From positions 1 through 38,326 of the forward strand of contig NZ_VCKY01000093.1 of assembly GCF_005889735.1 (NCBI RefSeq): a stretch of 38,326 nt of DNA. Direction: 5' to 3'. The notes under the pieces are model-generated. The model searched no databases. It was not told the origin of the DNA and worked only from the letters and a program-made list of their open reading frames with translations. Below, in pieces: positions 15,482-22,846 of the stretch. Every line of letters starts with the position of its first letter. Within the stretch, counting starts at the first letter, position 1. This DNA is from Nonomuraea turkmeniaca. GTDB taxonomy: Bacteria; Actinomycetota; Actinomycetes; Streptosporangiales; Streptosporangiaceae. A program made the translations under genes and the position numbers.

Positions 15482-16226
15482 GACTCGCGATCTCGCGGAA
15501 CTCCTCGAAGTACGCGTGCCGTGCCCCCTCGATCCACCGCAGCTCCGCCCCGGGGATCCGCCCGGCCAGCAGCGGCGCGTTGGCCGCCGGGTTGAACACG
15601 TCGTCGGTCCCGTGCACCACCAGCGTGGGAGCCGCGATGGACGGCAGCACGTCCCAGCTGTCATGCCCAGCGCTGGCGGCCAGGTGGCGGCGGCGGGCGT
15701 GCGCGGGCATGTCGCGGTCGCCGACCGTGTGGTAGGGGCCGGAGTGCGTGGCCAGCCAGGCCGGGGTGTACATGAGCTCCAGCAGCGCCCGCCCGGCCGC
15801 CGCGCGGTCCGGCTGGGTCAGCGACCTGCGGACGTCGTTGCCGCGCTCCACGCCGTGCGCGCCGCCCGGCGAGCTGCACCCGAGCACCAGCGCCCCGACC
15901 CGCTCGGGATGATCGGCCGCCACCCACTGGGCCACCCGCCCGCCCATCGACGTCCCGTACACGTGCGCCTGCCGCACCCCCAGCTCGTCCAGCACGACCA
16001 CCACGTCGGTGGCGAAGCCCCGGGTCGTGTACGGCTCGTCCGGTTTGTCGCTGCCGCCCGTGCCCCGGTAGTCGAAGGTGATCGTGCGGTAGGCGGCGAA
16101 ATCGTCCCGTACCGGGTCCCACCAATGATGGTTGTTCGCCTGGCCCTGCAGCAGGACGAGCGGCGGCCCGTCGCCGCGGACCTGGTACGACAGCTTGACG
16201 CCGTCCGCTGTGGTTGCGTATGACAC
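15441..16226 (-). CDS. alpha/beta hydrolase
   Basis: A 261-residue alpha/beta-hydrolase fold enzyme. The nucleophile elbow is VYGTSMGG (Ser), the acid lies in VVHGTDDVFNPAAN, and the His in IEGARHAYFEEF. The usual HG oxyanion pair is replaced by QG in LVLLQGQANNHHWW. Members hydrolyse esters, lactones or C-C bonds; the substrate cannot be assigned. GTG 16226 gives a start at the first conserved strand (VSYATTADGVKLSYQVRG); the longer upstream frame is poorly conserved in character. It is convergent with, and overlaps, the WYL gene, and divergent from the YCII gene. Confidence 0.9.
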   Translation of the reverse strand: MSYATTADGVKLSYQVRGDGPPLVLLQGQANNHHWWDPVRDDFAAYRTITFDYRGTGGSDKPDEPYTTRGFATDVVVVLDELGVRQAHVYGTSMGGRVAQWVAADHPERVGALVLGCSSPGGAHGVERGNDVRRSLTQPDRAAAGRALLELMYTPAWLATHSGPYHTVGDRDMPAHARRRHLAASAGHDSWDVLPSIAAPTLVVHGTDDVFNPAANAPLLAGRIPGAELRWIEGARHAYFEEFREIASPMVLEFLAGRPLG

Positions 16227-16274
16227 GCCTACGATCCTGCCAGGGAGGAAAAATCTCCCGGCAAGAGGTCCGGT

Positions 16275-16295
16275 ACGTCGTCCCGGCTCCGACGT
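16275..16295. promoter_or_regulatory. inverted repeat upstream of the YCII-sigma pair
   Basis: ACGTCG (16275-16280) and CGACGT (16290-16295) are perfect inverted repeats with a nine-base spacer, 37 bp before the YCII start. It is a candidate control site for the pair or for the divergent hydrolase. Confidence 0.35.
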
Positions 16296-16332
16296 CCCAC
16301 GTGAAAGACCCGGAAGAGAGGGACACCAAGCC

Positions 16333-16752
16333 ATGAAGTACATGATCCTTTCCTACGCCTCACAGCGGGACTACGACTCCATGTCGGGCAAGGACGCCGA
16401 CGGCCTGCCCGCCTGGACCCAGGAGGACATGACGGCCATGGGCGAGTTCATGACGACCGTCAACAAGGAACTCGAGGAGGCGGGCGAGCTGGTCGAGACC
16501 CGCGGCCTGGCCGCGCCGGTCCACACGCGCAGGGTGGGCGCCCGCGACGGCCAGGCGTTCGTCACCGACGGGCCGTACGCCGAGACCCAGGAGGTGCTGG
16601 CCGGCTACTGGATCGTGGAGTGCGACGGCATCGACCGGGCCACTGAGATCGCCGCCCGCCTGGGGCAGTGCCCGTACCCGGGCAACGCCTACGACAACGC
16701 CTACGCCGACATCCGGCCCATTGCCGAGTCGGCCGACGACATGGGGTTCTGA
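16333..16752 (+). CDS. YCII-related (DGPF-type) protein
   Basis: A 139-residue YCII/DGPF-domain protein. It starts MKYMILSYAS and contains AFVTDGPYAETQEVLAGYWI, the DGP(F/Y) signature, and a C-terminal NAYADIRPI strand. YCII proteins are small ferredoxin-like domains without a firmly known reaction. Genes of this kind are typically partners of ECF42-group sigma factors, and exactly such a gene follows with overlapping ends. ATG 16333 is chosen by the conserved N-terminus. Confidence 0.93.
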   Translation: MKYMILSYASQRDYDSMSGKDADGLPAWTQEDMTAMGEFMTTVNKELEEAGELVETRGLAAPVHTRRVGARDGQAFVTDGPYAETQEVLAGYWIVECDGIDRATEIAARLGQCPYPGNAYDNAYADIRPIAESADDMGF

Positions 16753-17996
16753 TCGACGAGCCACGGCCCGAGGACCTGCTGCGCGAGCTGGCGCCGCAGG
16801 TCCTCGGCGCGCTCGTCCGGCGCTACGGGCATTTCGCCACCGCCGAGGACGCCGTGCAGGAGGCGCTGCTCGCCGCCGCCGCGCAGTGGCCGAAGGAGGG
16901 TAGACCGGACGACCCGCGTGCCTGGCTGATCACGGTGGCCGCGCGCCGGCTGACCGACCTGCTCCGCAGCGAGCAGGCCCGCCGGCGGCGCGAGGACGCC
17001 GTGGCCGCGTGGACATTGCCGGGCGACTGGCTCGCACCCGCCGCCGACCAGCCGGTCGCCGCTTCGGACGACACGCTCGTGCTGCTGTTCATGTGCTGCC
17101 ACCCGTCGCTGACGCCCTCCTCCCAGATCGCGCTCACGCTCCGCGCGGTCGGCGGCCTCACCACCCCCGAGATCGCCCGGGCGTTCCTGGTGCCCGAGGG
17201 GACGATGACGCGCCGCATCACGCGGGCCAAGCAGCGCGTCAAGGACAGCGGGATGCGCTTCCGCCTGCCCGGCGAGTCCGAGCGCGCCGAACGGCTCGCC
17301 GCTGTCCTGCACGTGCTCTACCTGATCTTCAACGAGGGGTACGCCAGCACGTCCGGACCCGACCTGCAACGCGCCGAGCTGGCCGCCGAGGCGATCAGGC
17401 TGGCCCGCATCGTCCACCGGCTGCTGCCCGAGGACGCCGAGGTGGCCGGGCTGCTCGCGCTCATGTTGCTCACCGACGCCCGTCGCCCCGCCCGCACCGG
17501 CCCCGATGGCGCGCTGATCCCGATGGCCGAGCAGGATCGCGGCCTGTGGAACGCCGCCCAGATCGAGGAGGGGATCGCGCTCGTGACGGGCGCGCTCACC
17601 CGGGGGACGCCCGGGCCGTACCAGCTGCAGGCGGCCATCGCGGCGGTGCACGACGAGGCGGCGAGCGCGGAGGAGACCGACTGGCCGCAGATCACGGCAC
17701 TCTACGAGCTGCTGCTGCGGATGTCCGGCAACCCCATGGTGGCGCTCAACCACGCCGTGGCCGTGGCCATGTCACAGGGCCCGGCCGCCGGGCTCGCCCG
17801 GCTCGAACGGCTCGCCTCCGACGAGCGCATCGCCGGCGACCACCGGATGTACGCGGTCCGTGCCCACCTGCTGGAGATGAGCGGGGACCACGCGGCGGCG
17901 CGGGAGGCGTACGAGGAGGCGGCCGGACGCGCCATGAGCCTGCCGCAGCAGCGTTACCTCCACGCCAGGGCCGCCCGCTTGAAAGGCTCGGACTGA
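16749..17996 (+). CDS. ECF42-type RNA polymerase sigma factor with C-terminal DUF6596/TPR-like domain
   Basis: About 415 residues. Sigma region 2 (LGALVRRYGHFATAEDAVQE, then PDDPRAWLITVAARRLTDLL) and region 4 (LTTPEIARAFLVPEGTMTRR) are followed by a long helical C-terminal extension starting ERLAAVLHVLYLIFNEGYAS, which is typical of the ECF42 group. Such sigmas lack an obvious anti-sigma and may be controlled through the extension. The start is odd: no ATG, GTG or TTG lies at the expected place. A CTG at 16749, overlapping the YCII stop, fits the family length; GTG 16668 would add 27 arginine-rich residues and overlap YCII by 85 bp. Function is secure, start is not. Confidence 0.9.
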   Translation: MIDEPRPEDLLRELAPQVLGALVRRYGHFATAEDAVQEALLAAAAQWPKEGRPDDPRAWLITVAARRLTDLLRSEQARRRREDAVAAWTLPGDWLAPAADQPVAASDDTLVLLFMCCHPSLTPSSQIALTLRAVGGLTTPEIARAFLVPEGTMTRRITRAKQRVKDSGMRFRLPGESERAERLAAVLHVLYLIFNEGYASTSGPDLQRAELAAEAIRLARIVHRLLPEDAEVAGLLALMLLTDARRPARTGPDGALIPMAEQDRGLWNAAQIEEGIALVTGALTRGTPGPYQLQAAIAAVHDEAASAEETDWPQITALYELLLRMSGNPMVALNHAVAVAMSQGPAAGLARLERLASDERIAGDHRMYAVRAHLLEMSGDHAAAREAYEEAAGRAMSLPQQRYLHARAARLKGSD

Positions 17997-17998
17997 TC

Positions 17999-18015
17999 GC
18001 CGGGGGCCGCCCGGC
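17999..18015 (+). terminator. hairpin directly after the sigma-factor stop
   Basis: GCCGGG and CCCGGC pair across five bases. It is a possible terminator, without a T tract. Confidence 0.4.
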
Positions 18016-18147
18016 TGAATGGCTCAGGGTATGAACTGTTGCTGGCGCTCACTATGCGAACCTATGGGTGCCCGAAGAACTGTGGTCGGTTTCGCTGGGG
18101 CGATCGGTTGCGACTGAAGGTAATCGGACGGTAATGCTCAGTCACAG

Positions 18148-18170
18148 CCGGGTGCCTGACTGGCGCCCGG
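18148..18170 (+). terminator. second hairpin downstream of the sigma-factor gene
   Basis: A nine-base stem (one G-U pair) with loop TGACT, 150 bp after the sigma gene. It is GC-rich with no T tract. Confidence 0.4.
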
Positions 18171-18434
18171 TCCCCGCCCCCATCGGTGTCCGCACCAACG
18201 GGATAGCGGGGCGGTGGCCCAAGAGCCGCACTCCCTCCAGGAATGCGGAGTCAGGCCCCGATAACGCGGTTCTCAGCCATGGTCCGCCCGGCTCGCCGGA
18301 CGGACGCGGCGTCGGCTTCCACCGGATCGCTTCCCGGCCTCGGTCGGCATGCGACGAGGCCACGCTGATGTCCGTTTTACTCGTGTAAAGACAGAGAGCC
18401 GAAGACGCTCTTCAGCTCGTGCCGCTTCACGTCG

Positions 18435-18656
18435 CTAACAACTCCGACAGCCCGTCCTGGATCCGCGCCAGCTTTCCAGGACGTGCTCTCCTGCCCGGAC
18501 GTCCAGCAGGGAGAGCACCTCGTTCTGCCGGTTGGTGTACAACATGAACCACCCCGCCAGCCGGCCGCGGAGACCGGAGGGGGAGGCGAAGGGCGAGTTG
18601 ACGGGTCCGCCCGTGACCCACGACCTGATAGCCATACCTCCACCAAAACGGTTCAA
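18435..18656 (-). pseudogene. truncated class I SAM-dependent methyltransferase
   Basis: The ATG at 18656 opens a frame whose residues about 26-61 (SPSGLRGRLAGWFMLYTNRQ, then NEVLSLLDVRAGEHVLE) are the characteristic N-terminus of a family of methyltransferases, stopping exactly where the VGxGPG SAM-binding loop should begin. From there the frame reads SWRGSRTGCRSC and stops. The rest of the enzyme (about 150 residues) is absent; only scraps in other frames remain. It is divergent from an intact MerR regulator 24 bp away, its presumed former regulator. Confidence 0.65.
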
Positions 18657-18680
18657 CCCGACTTGAGGTCAAATGGGGAC

Positions 18681-19109
18681 ATGGATCTCGTTCCCATCGG
18701 GGAAGCTGCCCGCCTCGTCGGCATGAATGCCTCCGCGCTGCGTTACTACGAGGAACGCGGCCTGGTCACCCCCGTCACGCGGAGCGGCGGCCGCCGCATG
18801 TACGGCAGGCAAGAGCTGCGGCGCCTGGCCTTCCTGCGGACGATGCAGCAACTCGGCATCCCTCTGGACACCGCGGGAGCCGTGCTGGACGCGCCGGGGG
18901 AGGCGTGGCGGGCGACCGCGGCCGAGCAGATCGACGTGCTGGAGCAGCTCGTCAACCGGGCCAAGGCGGCGCAGTGGGTGTTGCGGCACGCCATCGAGTG
19001 CCCGGCCGAGCACCCCGCCGTGGAGTGCGAGACCTGGATCGGGATGGTGGACCAGCTCCTCGAGGGCTACACGTTCGCCGAGCTAGCGGGGAAGCACTTG
19101 ACGGAGTGA
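18681..19109 (+). CDS. MerR family transcriptional regulator (first)
   Basis: A 142-residue MerR-type regulator. The winged HTH comprises PIGEAARLVGMNASALRYYE and RGLVTPVTRSGGRRMYG. A dimerisation helix (AAEQIDVLEQLVNRAKAAQW) leads to a C-terminal tail with CPAEHPAVEC and a following Trp. The spaced Cys pair could sense redox state or metal. The ATG at 18681 begins at the HTH; there is no strong ribosome site. A TTGACC hexamer pointing away on the minus strand lies just upstream, as in MerR-activated promoters. Its divergent target is now a pseudogene. Confidence 0.92.
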   Translation: MDLVPIGEAARLVGMNASALRYYEERGLVTPVTRSGGRRMYGRQELRRLAFLRTMQQLGIPLDTAGAVLDAPGEAWRATAAEQIDVLEQLVNRAKAAQWVLRHAIECPAEHPAVECETWIGMVDQLLEGYTFAELAGKHLTE

Positions 19110-19157
19110 GTGCGCCCGCCCGGGCATGAGCCGCCGGAAAATTGTGCGGCGGGGCGG

Positions 19158-19183
19158 GGAATGTTCCGCCCGGGGGTGTGGTT
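19158..19183 (+). promoter_or_regulatory. SigR/SigH-type promoter
   Basis: GGAAT (19158-19162), exactly 18 bases, then GTT (19181-19183): the consensus for the disulfide-stress sigma factor SigR of Streptomyces and SigH of mycobacteria. Predicted transcription start is about 19190-19193. Confidence 0.45.
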
Positions 19184-19189
19184 ACATAG

Positions 19190-19351
19190 ATCGTGGCCGG
19201 TGTGTCCAGTGTCCCCGGGCCTCACCTATTGCCTTCGCGGACTACCGTTCGGCTGGAGCCGCGTTGTGCCTTTCGCCGAGAGGCGACCTGCACACCGGTG
19301 CGCACTCGTTGAGCGCCCGCCCTCCCCGGAGGGCGGGCGTTCTCGTCTTTT
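19190..19351 (+). ncRNA. candidate short structured transcript (sRNA or leaderless mRNA)
   Basis: A stand-alone unit of about 160 nt between a SigR-like promoter and an intrinsic terminator, with no gene downstream on this strand. Predicted structure includes a long-range stem CCGGTGTG (19197-19204) with CACACCGG (19291-19298), an inner CGCGG/CCGCG stem (19236-19240, 19259-19263), and a CGCC-GAGA-GGCG tetraloop hairpin (19274-19285). It also holds a 39-codon frame (GTG 19193 to TGA 19310-19312) whose GTG coincides with the predicted start site and whose stop abuts the terminator stem. Third-position GC of this frame is only about two thirds, low for this genome, so an RNA function is as likely as a peptide. 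No known RNA family recognised. Confidence 0.45.
19314..19351 (+). terminator. intrinsic terminator with T-rich tail
   Basis: CGCCCGCCCTCC (19314-19325) and GGAGGGCGGGCG (19328-19339) are perfectly complementary, followed by TTCTCGTCTTTT. This is the best intrinsic terminator in the window. It may also stop the convergent DUF5996 operon. Confidence 0.9.
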
Positions 19352-20283
19352 CACGCCTTGGCGTAGTACGGGTCCGTCACGCCACCACGGCAGGCCAGCG
19401 CCTCCGCGTCGAGGCCGGTCAGCCGGGCCCCCGCCTGGTAGGCGCTGTCCAGGAACTCCAGCACGCCGGCGACCGGATCCCCCATGGCGCGGACGTCGTC
19501 GTACCGCAGGACCGCCAGGTGGCTGCCGCGCGAGGCGATCCACTCGGCCTGTTCAGGGCGCAGCGGCTCTCGTTCCAGACCTTCGGGCTCCGGCGCGGTG
19601 TAGGAGTAGAACGCAGGCCACGGCCGCTCCCTGTCCCCGAACCAGAACCCCGCGCTGATGACCTCCCAGCTGTACGCTTCCCGCGTCACCGCATCGGCCT
19701 CCGGCGGGACCCGCACCACACTCCCGGTGAACCGCGTGACCGCGATGTCGAACGTGTGCCAGAAGTGGTGCACGGGACTGGTCTTGCCGGCGAAGTCCGC
19801 CGCGAACCGGTCGAGCAGCTGCGCCACCTGCGACAGGACCCGCCAATACCGGTTGATCAGCACCGGGTCGTAGCGGGCGTGCACCGTGTCATGAGCGAAC
19901 GGCGTGTCGTCCCCGAGGTCGAACGGCACCGCCCAGATGTCCGGCCGGATCCCCAGCCCCGCCAGCGTGTCGAACAACCGATGGTAGAACGACGCCACCG
20001 ACTGCCCGATCATGCTGAACTCCGCGCTCCGGCCGTCCAGCACATCCACGACCAAGCGGTGCCGTACGAGGTCGAAGTCGATGCTGAACAGCGGTTGCTC
20101 GCCCAGCCCGCCCATCGGCCGCGTGGTCAGCCCGCGCCCGGTCGGATGGAACGGCACCTGCCACCAGTGGTTACGCCGATTGCTCGACACCAACCGGATC
20201 TTGCCGACGATCTGCGCGAACCGGTGAAAGGTCTCCTTGGCCTCGGCCCACTCCGCGAGCGGCATGGCAGGGAAGAGCTCCAT
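19351..20283 (-). CDS. DUF5996 family protein
   Basis: A 310-residue cytoplasmic protein that matches the DUF5996 pattern. It has an early RLVSSNRRNHWWQVPFHPTG segment, GLTTRPM, FSIDFDLVRHRLVV, the central SVASFYHRLFDTLAGLGI and PFDLGDDTPFAHD, then HHFWHTFDIAVTRFTG, and a C-terminal AFYSYTAPEPEG. No biochemical role is known to me. It starts 13 bp after the lactonase stop, so the two are an operon. Confidence 0.9.
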   Translation of the reverse strand: MELFPAMPLAEWAEAKETFHRFAQIVGKIRLVSSNRRNHWWQVPFHPTGRGLTTRPMGGLGEQPLFSIDFDLVRHRLVVDVLDGRSAEFSMIGQSVASFYHRLFDTLAGLGIRPDIWAVPFDLGDDTPFAHDTVHARYDPVLINRYWRVLSQVAQLLDRFAADFAGKTSPVHHFWHTFDIAVTRFTGSVVRVPPEADAVTREAYSWEVISAGFWFGDRERPWPAFYSYTAPEPEGLEREPLRPEQAEWIASRGSHLAVLRYDDVRAMGDPVAGVLEFLDSAYQAGARLTGLDAEALACRGGVTDPYYAKA

Positions 20284-20296
20284 GACGGCATGGTAA

Positions 20297-21088
20297 CTAC
20301 CTTGGGTAATCGGCCAGCTCCCAGGGGTCGTGCGCGGAGATGACGCTCACCCCGTGGTCGCGGACGAGCGAGCGCAGGCGTTCCTGGCTCGACACGCGGC
20401 GCTCGGCGTCGACCTGCGAGTCCAGCTGCACGATGTCGAACAGCGGATGGGACTGGGGATCCTCGGACAGTTCGCCGTGGTAGAAGTACGCGTCCCCGGC
20501 GTGCAGCAGCCAGCGGTCACCGTCGCGGACGGCCACCCCGGCGTGCCCTTCCGTGTGCCCTTCGAGCGGCACGAGCAGGAACTCCTCCGGCAGGCCCGTG
20601 AGCGGCCGCACCCCCTCCACGCCCAGCCACTGCGTGCCCGTGCCGGGATAGGTGACCCAGCGGGGCTCGTGCGCCCAGTGGCCGGGCCGGTAGCGGCGGT
20701 TCGGCGCCTGCGCGAGCGCGGCCTTCAGCTCCGCCTCCATCACGTGCACCTGGGCCCCGGGGAAGTCCGGCAGGCCGCCGCTGTGGTCCACGTCCAGGTG
20801 GGTGAGCACGATGTGGCGCACGTCGGCGGGGTCGTGGCCGAGGGCGGCGATCTGCCGCACGGCGGTCTCCGCAGGCGCCAGCACCGGCTCGACGAGCTCC
20901 GTCCATTCGTGTTCCAGCAGCTCCGCGGGCCGGGTCACGTCGTCCATGCCGAGCCCGGCCTCCACCAGGACCAGCCCGGACGCCGGGGTCTCGATGAGCA
21001 GGGCGTGGCAGACCGCCCGCGCGGCCGGGCCGCCGTCGAGCGGGTTGATCTCGCGCATGGAGCCGAGATTGAGATGGTGAATTCGCAT
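20297..21088 (-). CDS. MBL-fold metallohydrolase, AHL-lactonase-like
   Basis: A 263-residue metallo-beta-lactamase fold enzyme of the N-acyl-homoserine-lactonase-like branch. The metal ligands are visible: the HLDVDH motif (THLDVDHSGGL), His in EGHTEGHAG, Asp in LLHAGDAYFYHG, and His in ISAHDPWEL. The opening IHHLNLGSMREIN is also typical. It may hydrolyse a lactone or ester; homoserine-lactone activity is only inferred from family. The ATG at 21088 has no ribosome site and falls at the expected transcription start of a MerR-type promoter, so the mRNA may be leaderless. First gene of a two-gene operon. Confidence 0.92.
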   Translation of the reverse strand: MRIHHLNLGSMREINPLDGGPAARAVCHALLIETPASGLVLVEAGLGMDDVTRPAELLEHEWTELVEPVLAPAETAVRQIAALGHDPADVRHIVLTHLDVDHSGGLPDFPGAQVHVMEAELKAALAQAPNRRYRPGHWAHEPRWVTYPGTGTQWLGVEGVRPLTGLPEEFLLVPLEGHTEGHAGVAVRDGDRWLLHAGDAYFYHGELSEDPQSHPLFDIVQLDSQVDAERRVSSQERLRSLVRDHGVSVISAHDPWELADYPR

Positions 21089-21094
21089 GCGGCT

Positions 21095-21125
21095 AGACTG
21101 CGACTTGAAGCGCGGTTCAAGTCAA
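21095..21125 (-). promoter_or_regulatory. MerR-type promoter/operator of the lactonase operon
   Basis: GACTTGAA (21102-21109) and TTCAAGTC (21116-21123) form a perfect inverted repeat with a six-base spacer. Reading leftward, TTGACT (21125-21120) and CAGTCT (21100-21095) flank it as -35 and -10 with a 19-base spacer, the overlong spacing that MerR proteins correct when activating. The start site would fall at the lactonase ATG. Confidence 0.75.
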
Positions 21126-21134
21126 GGAGCGCAG

Positions 21135-21530
21135 GTGGACACGTTGCTCGACATCGGTGAGGTGGCCAGGCGCAGCGGGCTGGCCGCGTCCGCGTTGCGG
21201 TTCTACGAGCGCAAGGGCCTCATCGAGGCCGACGGGCGCAACGGGCTGCGGCGGGCGTACCGGCCGGAGACGCTGGAGCGGCTGGCGCTGATCACCTGCG
21301 CCCGTGACGCCGGGTTCACGCTCGCCGAGATCGCCGCGTTCCTGCGGGCCGGGCCGTCCGACACGCGGCTGCGCGAGCACATGGCGGCCAAGGAACGCGA
21401 AGTGGACGCGCGGGTCGCGCAGCTGACCCGGCTGCGCGACAGCCTGCGCCACGCGGCGGTCTGCGAGCACGACCCGCTCGTCGAGTGCCCCGAGTTCAAG
21501 CGGGCCATCCGTAGGGTCCCCGAAGGGTGA
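21135..21530 (+). CDS. MerR family transcriptional regulator (second)
   Basis: A 131-residue MerR-type regulator. The winged HTH is DIGEVARRSGLAASALRFYE then RKGLIEADGRNGLRRAYRPE, followed by a dimerisation helix and a C-terminal CEHDPLVECPEFKRAI. The Cys/His/Cys tail resembles that of the other MerR at 18681 and may bind metal or be redox active. GTG 21135 follows an AAGGAG site. It is divergent from the lactonase operon across a perfect palindrome, so it should autoregulate and activate that operon. Its stop codon abuts the stop of the next, convergent gene (TGATCA). Confidence 0.92.
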   Translation: MDTLLDIGEVARRSGLAASALRFYERKGLIEADGRNGLRRAYRPETLERLALITCARDAGFTLAEIAAFLRAGPSDTRLREHMAAKEREVDARVAQLTRLRDSLRHAAVCEHDPLVECPEFKRAIRRVPEG

Positions 21531-22733
21531 TCATCCAGAGCTCGTGTGCCGGCCCGAGCTGACGTACTTGCGTGGGCGCAGGGCATGGGTGCGCAGGGCC
21601 GCCAGGGCGGCGAGCTGCCCCGGCCGGTCCATCCGCACCACCAGCTCGTCGCTGAACGCCAGCCCCAGCGCCGTCAGCTGGGAGACCAGGTCCGCCACCG
21701 GCGCGGCGACGTCCTGCAGGCCCGTGGTCGGATGCCAGCCCTCGCCGCCGACCACCTCCGCGACTCGCTCGCGCAGTTTGTCAGGCGACATCAGCGTGCC
21801 GTCGGCGAGCAGCATGAGCGCGGCCTCCCTGGCCGACACCTCGAACTCGTGCTCGCCCTTGGCCAGCAGCAGCCTGGTGACCGCCGACCACATCGCCTCG
21901 GGCGACGTGAGCAGCCGCCTGCCGTGATCGGTGATGACGAGTTTCGCGCCGTCGCGGGTGATCGCGCCCAGCTCCCGCTCGGCCAGCTCACGCAGCCTGA
22001 GCGCCTCGGGCGACGGCGCCAGCCGCAGCGGCAGCGTGCCCTCCCTGGCCGCCAGGGACAGCAGCCCGTGCAGGGCAGGCAGGGGTTGCGGGGTCACGGG
22101 CGCGTGCAGGCGCACCTCGAACGGCTGCGCCAGCTCCCGCCTGGCCGGTCCGCGGCCCAGCACCCAGCGGTTGAGCCGCTCGCCGTGCACCCGGTTGAGC
22201 CAGCTGTCGCCGCCCAGCTCCGCGCGCGGCTCGGTGAGCCAGCGGCGGGTCAGCGCGGCACGGTCCACCTTCTCGCCCGCGACGATGGCCAGCTCCAGGG
22301 CCGCGGCGCAGGCGACGTGCGCGCCCAGCTCCTCCGGCCCCATGATCATGCTCCACTGGAGTTCGGGCACGTCGGGCGGGAGCACGCCCGTGGCCTCGAG
22401 CGCCTGCTGATAGGCGCTGGTGCCCGCGTCCTCGCCCTCGCGGGCGTAGGTGCGCAGGATCTGTACGGTCGTCGGGGACACGCACAACGCGGCGTAACGC
22501 TCCAATCCACCCAGCTGGAGCAGCCGCCCGAGCGAGCGTGCCAGTCGCTCGTGGTCGCCGCCCACTTTGAGCGGCAACGTGTACCAGAGGAACTCGCAGA
22601 CGTCGAGCTGGGTCACCGACTCCAGCGGCTCCCCACCCGTCAGCCAGCCGACGGCGGTCCTGGCGTCTTCGGCCAGCTCCGGGTGAGAGCGCTCCAACTC
22701 GGCGAGAAGGGCGGTGACATCCGGTGCACTCAT
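21531..22733 (-). CDS. hypothetical protein, 400 residues
   Basis: A 400-residue, mostly helical soluble protein that I do not recognise. The N-terminal part is LLAELERSHPELAEDARTAV followed by GGEPLESVTQLDVCEFLWYT. The middle has SMIMGPEELGAHVACAAALE, and a region near residues 265-310 reads like a winged-helix (RLRELAERELGAITRDGAKL, then VITDHGRRLL). No signal peptide or membrane segment. Codon use is normal, so the gene is real. The ATG at 22733 begins MSAPDVTALL. It lies 113 bp downstream of an O-mannosyltransferase on the same strand; whether the two share a transcript is unclear. Confidence 0.85.
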   Translation of the reverse strand: MSAPDVTALLAELERSHPELAEDARTAVGWLTGGEPLESVTQLDVCEFLWYTLPLKVGGDHERLARSLGRLLQLGGLERYAALCVSPTTVQILRTYAREGEDAGTSAYQQALEATGVLPPDVPELQWSMIMGPEELGAHVACAAALELAIVAGEKVDRAALTRRWLTEPRAELGGDSWLNRVHGERLNRWVLGRGPARRELAQPFEVRLHAPVTPQPLPALHGLLSLAAREGTLPLRLAPSPEALRLRELAERELGAITRDGAKLVITDHGRRLLTSPEAMWSAVTRLLLAKGEHEFEVSAREAALMLLADGTLMSPDKLRERVAEVVGGEGWHPTTGLQDVAAPVADLVSQLTALGLAFSDELVVRMDRPGQLAALAALRTHALRPRKYVSSGRHTSSG

Positions 22734-22846
22734 GCCTGGAAGTTTGCCGTATCGACCCCTGGCCTGACGATGACCGAATCCGGTCCGTATTGGGTCTTGC
22801 ACAGTGACTACCCTAAGAAAGCGCTATAGGACAGGCGGTTACCGGG

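Larger units (their letters stand above)
17997..18434. other. 438-bp intergenic region with two hairpins
   Basis: I see no convincing gene. A perfect 6-bp hairpin (GCCGGG/CCCGGC, 17999-18015) begins two bases after the sigma-factor stop. A longer one (CCGGGTGCC/GGCGCCCGG with one G-U pair, five-base loop) lies at 18148-18170. Open frames here have poor third-position GC bias. Confidence 0.6.

Noticed and set aside
18068..18388. 106-codon open frame after the sigma factor gene
   Set aside because: It runs through a hairpin, lacks family features and has atypical codon use; treated as intergenic.
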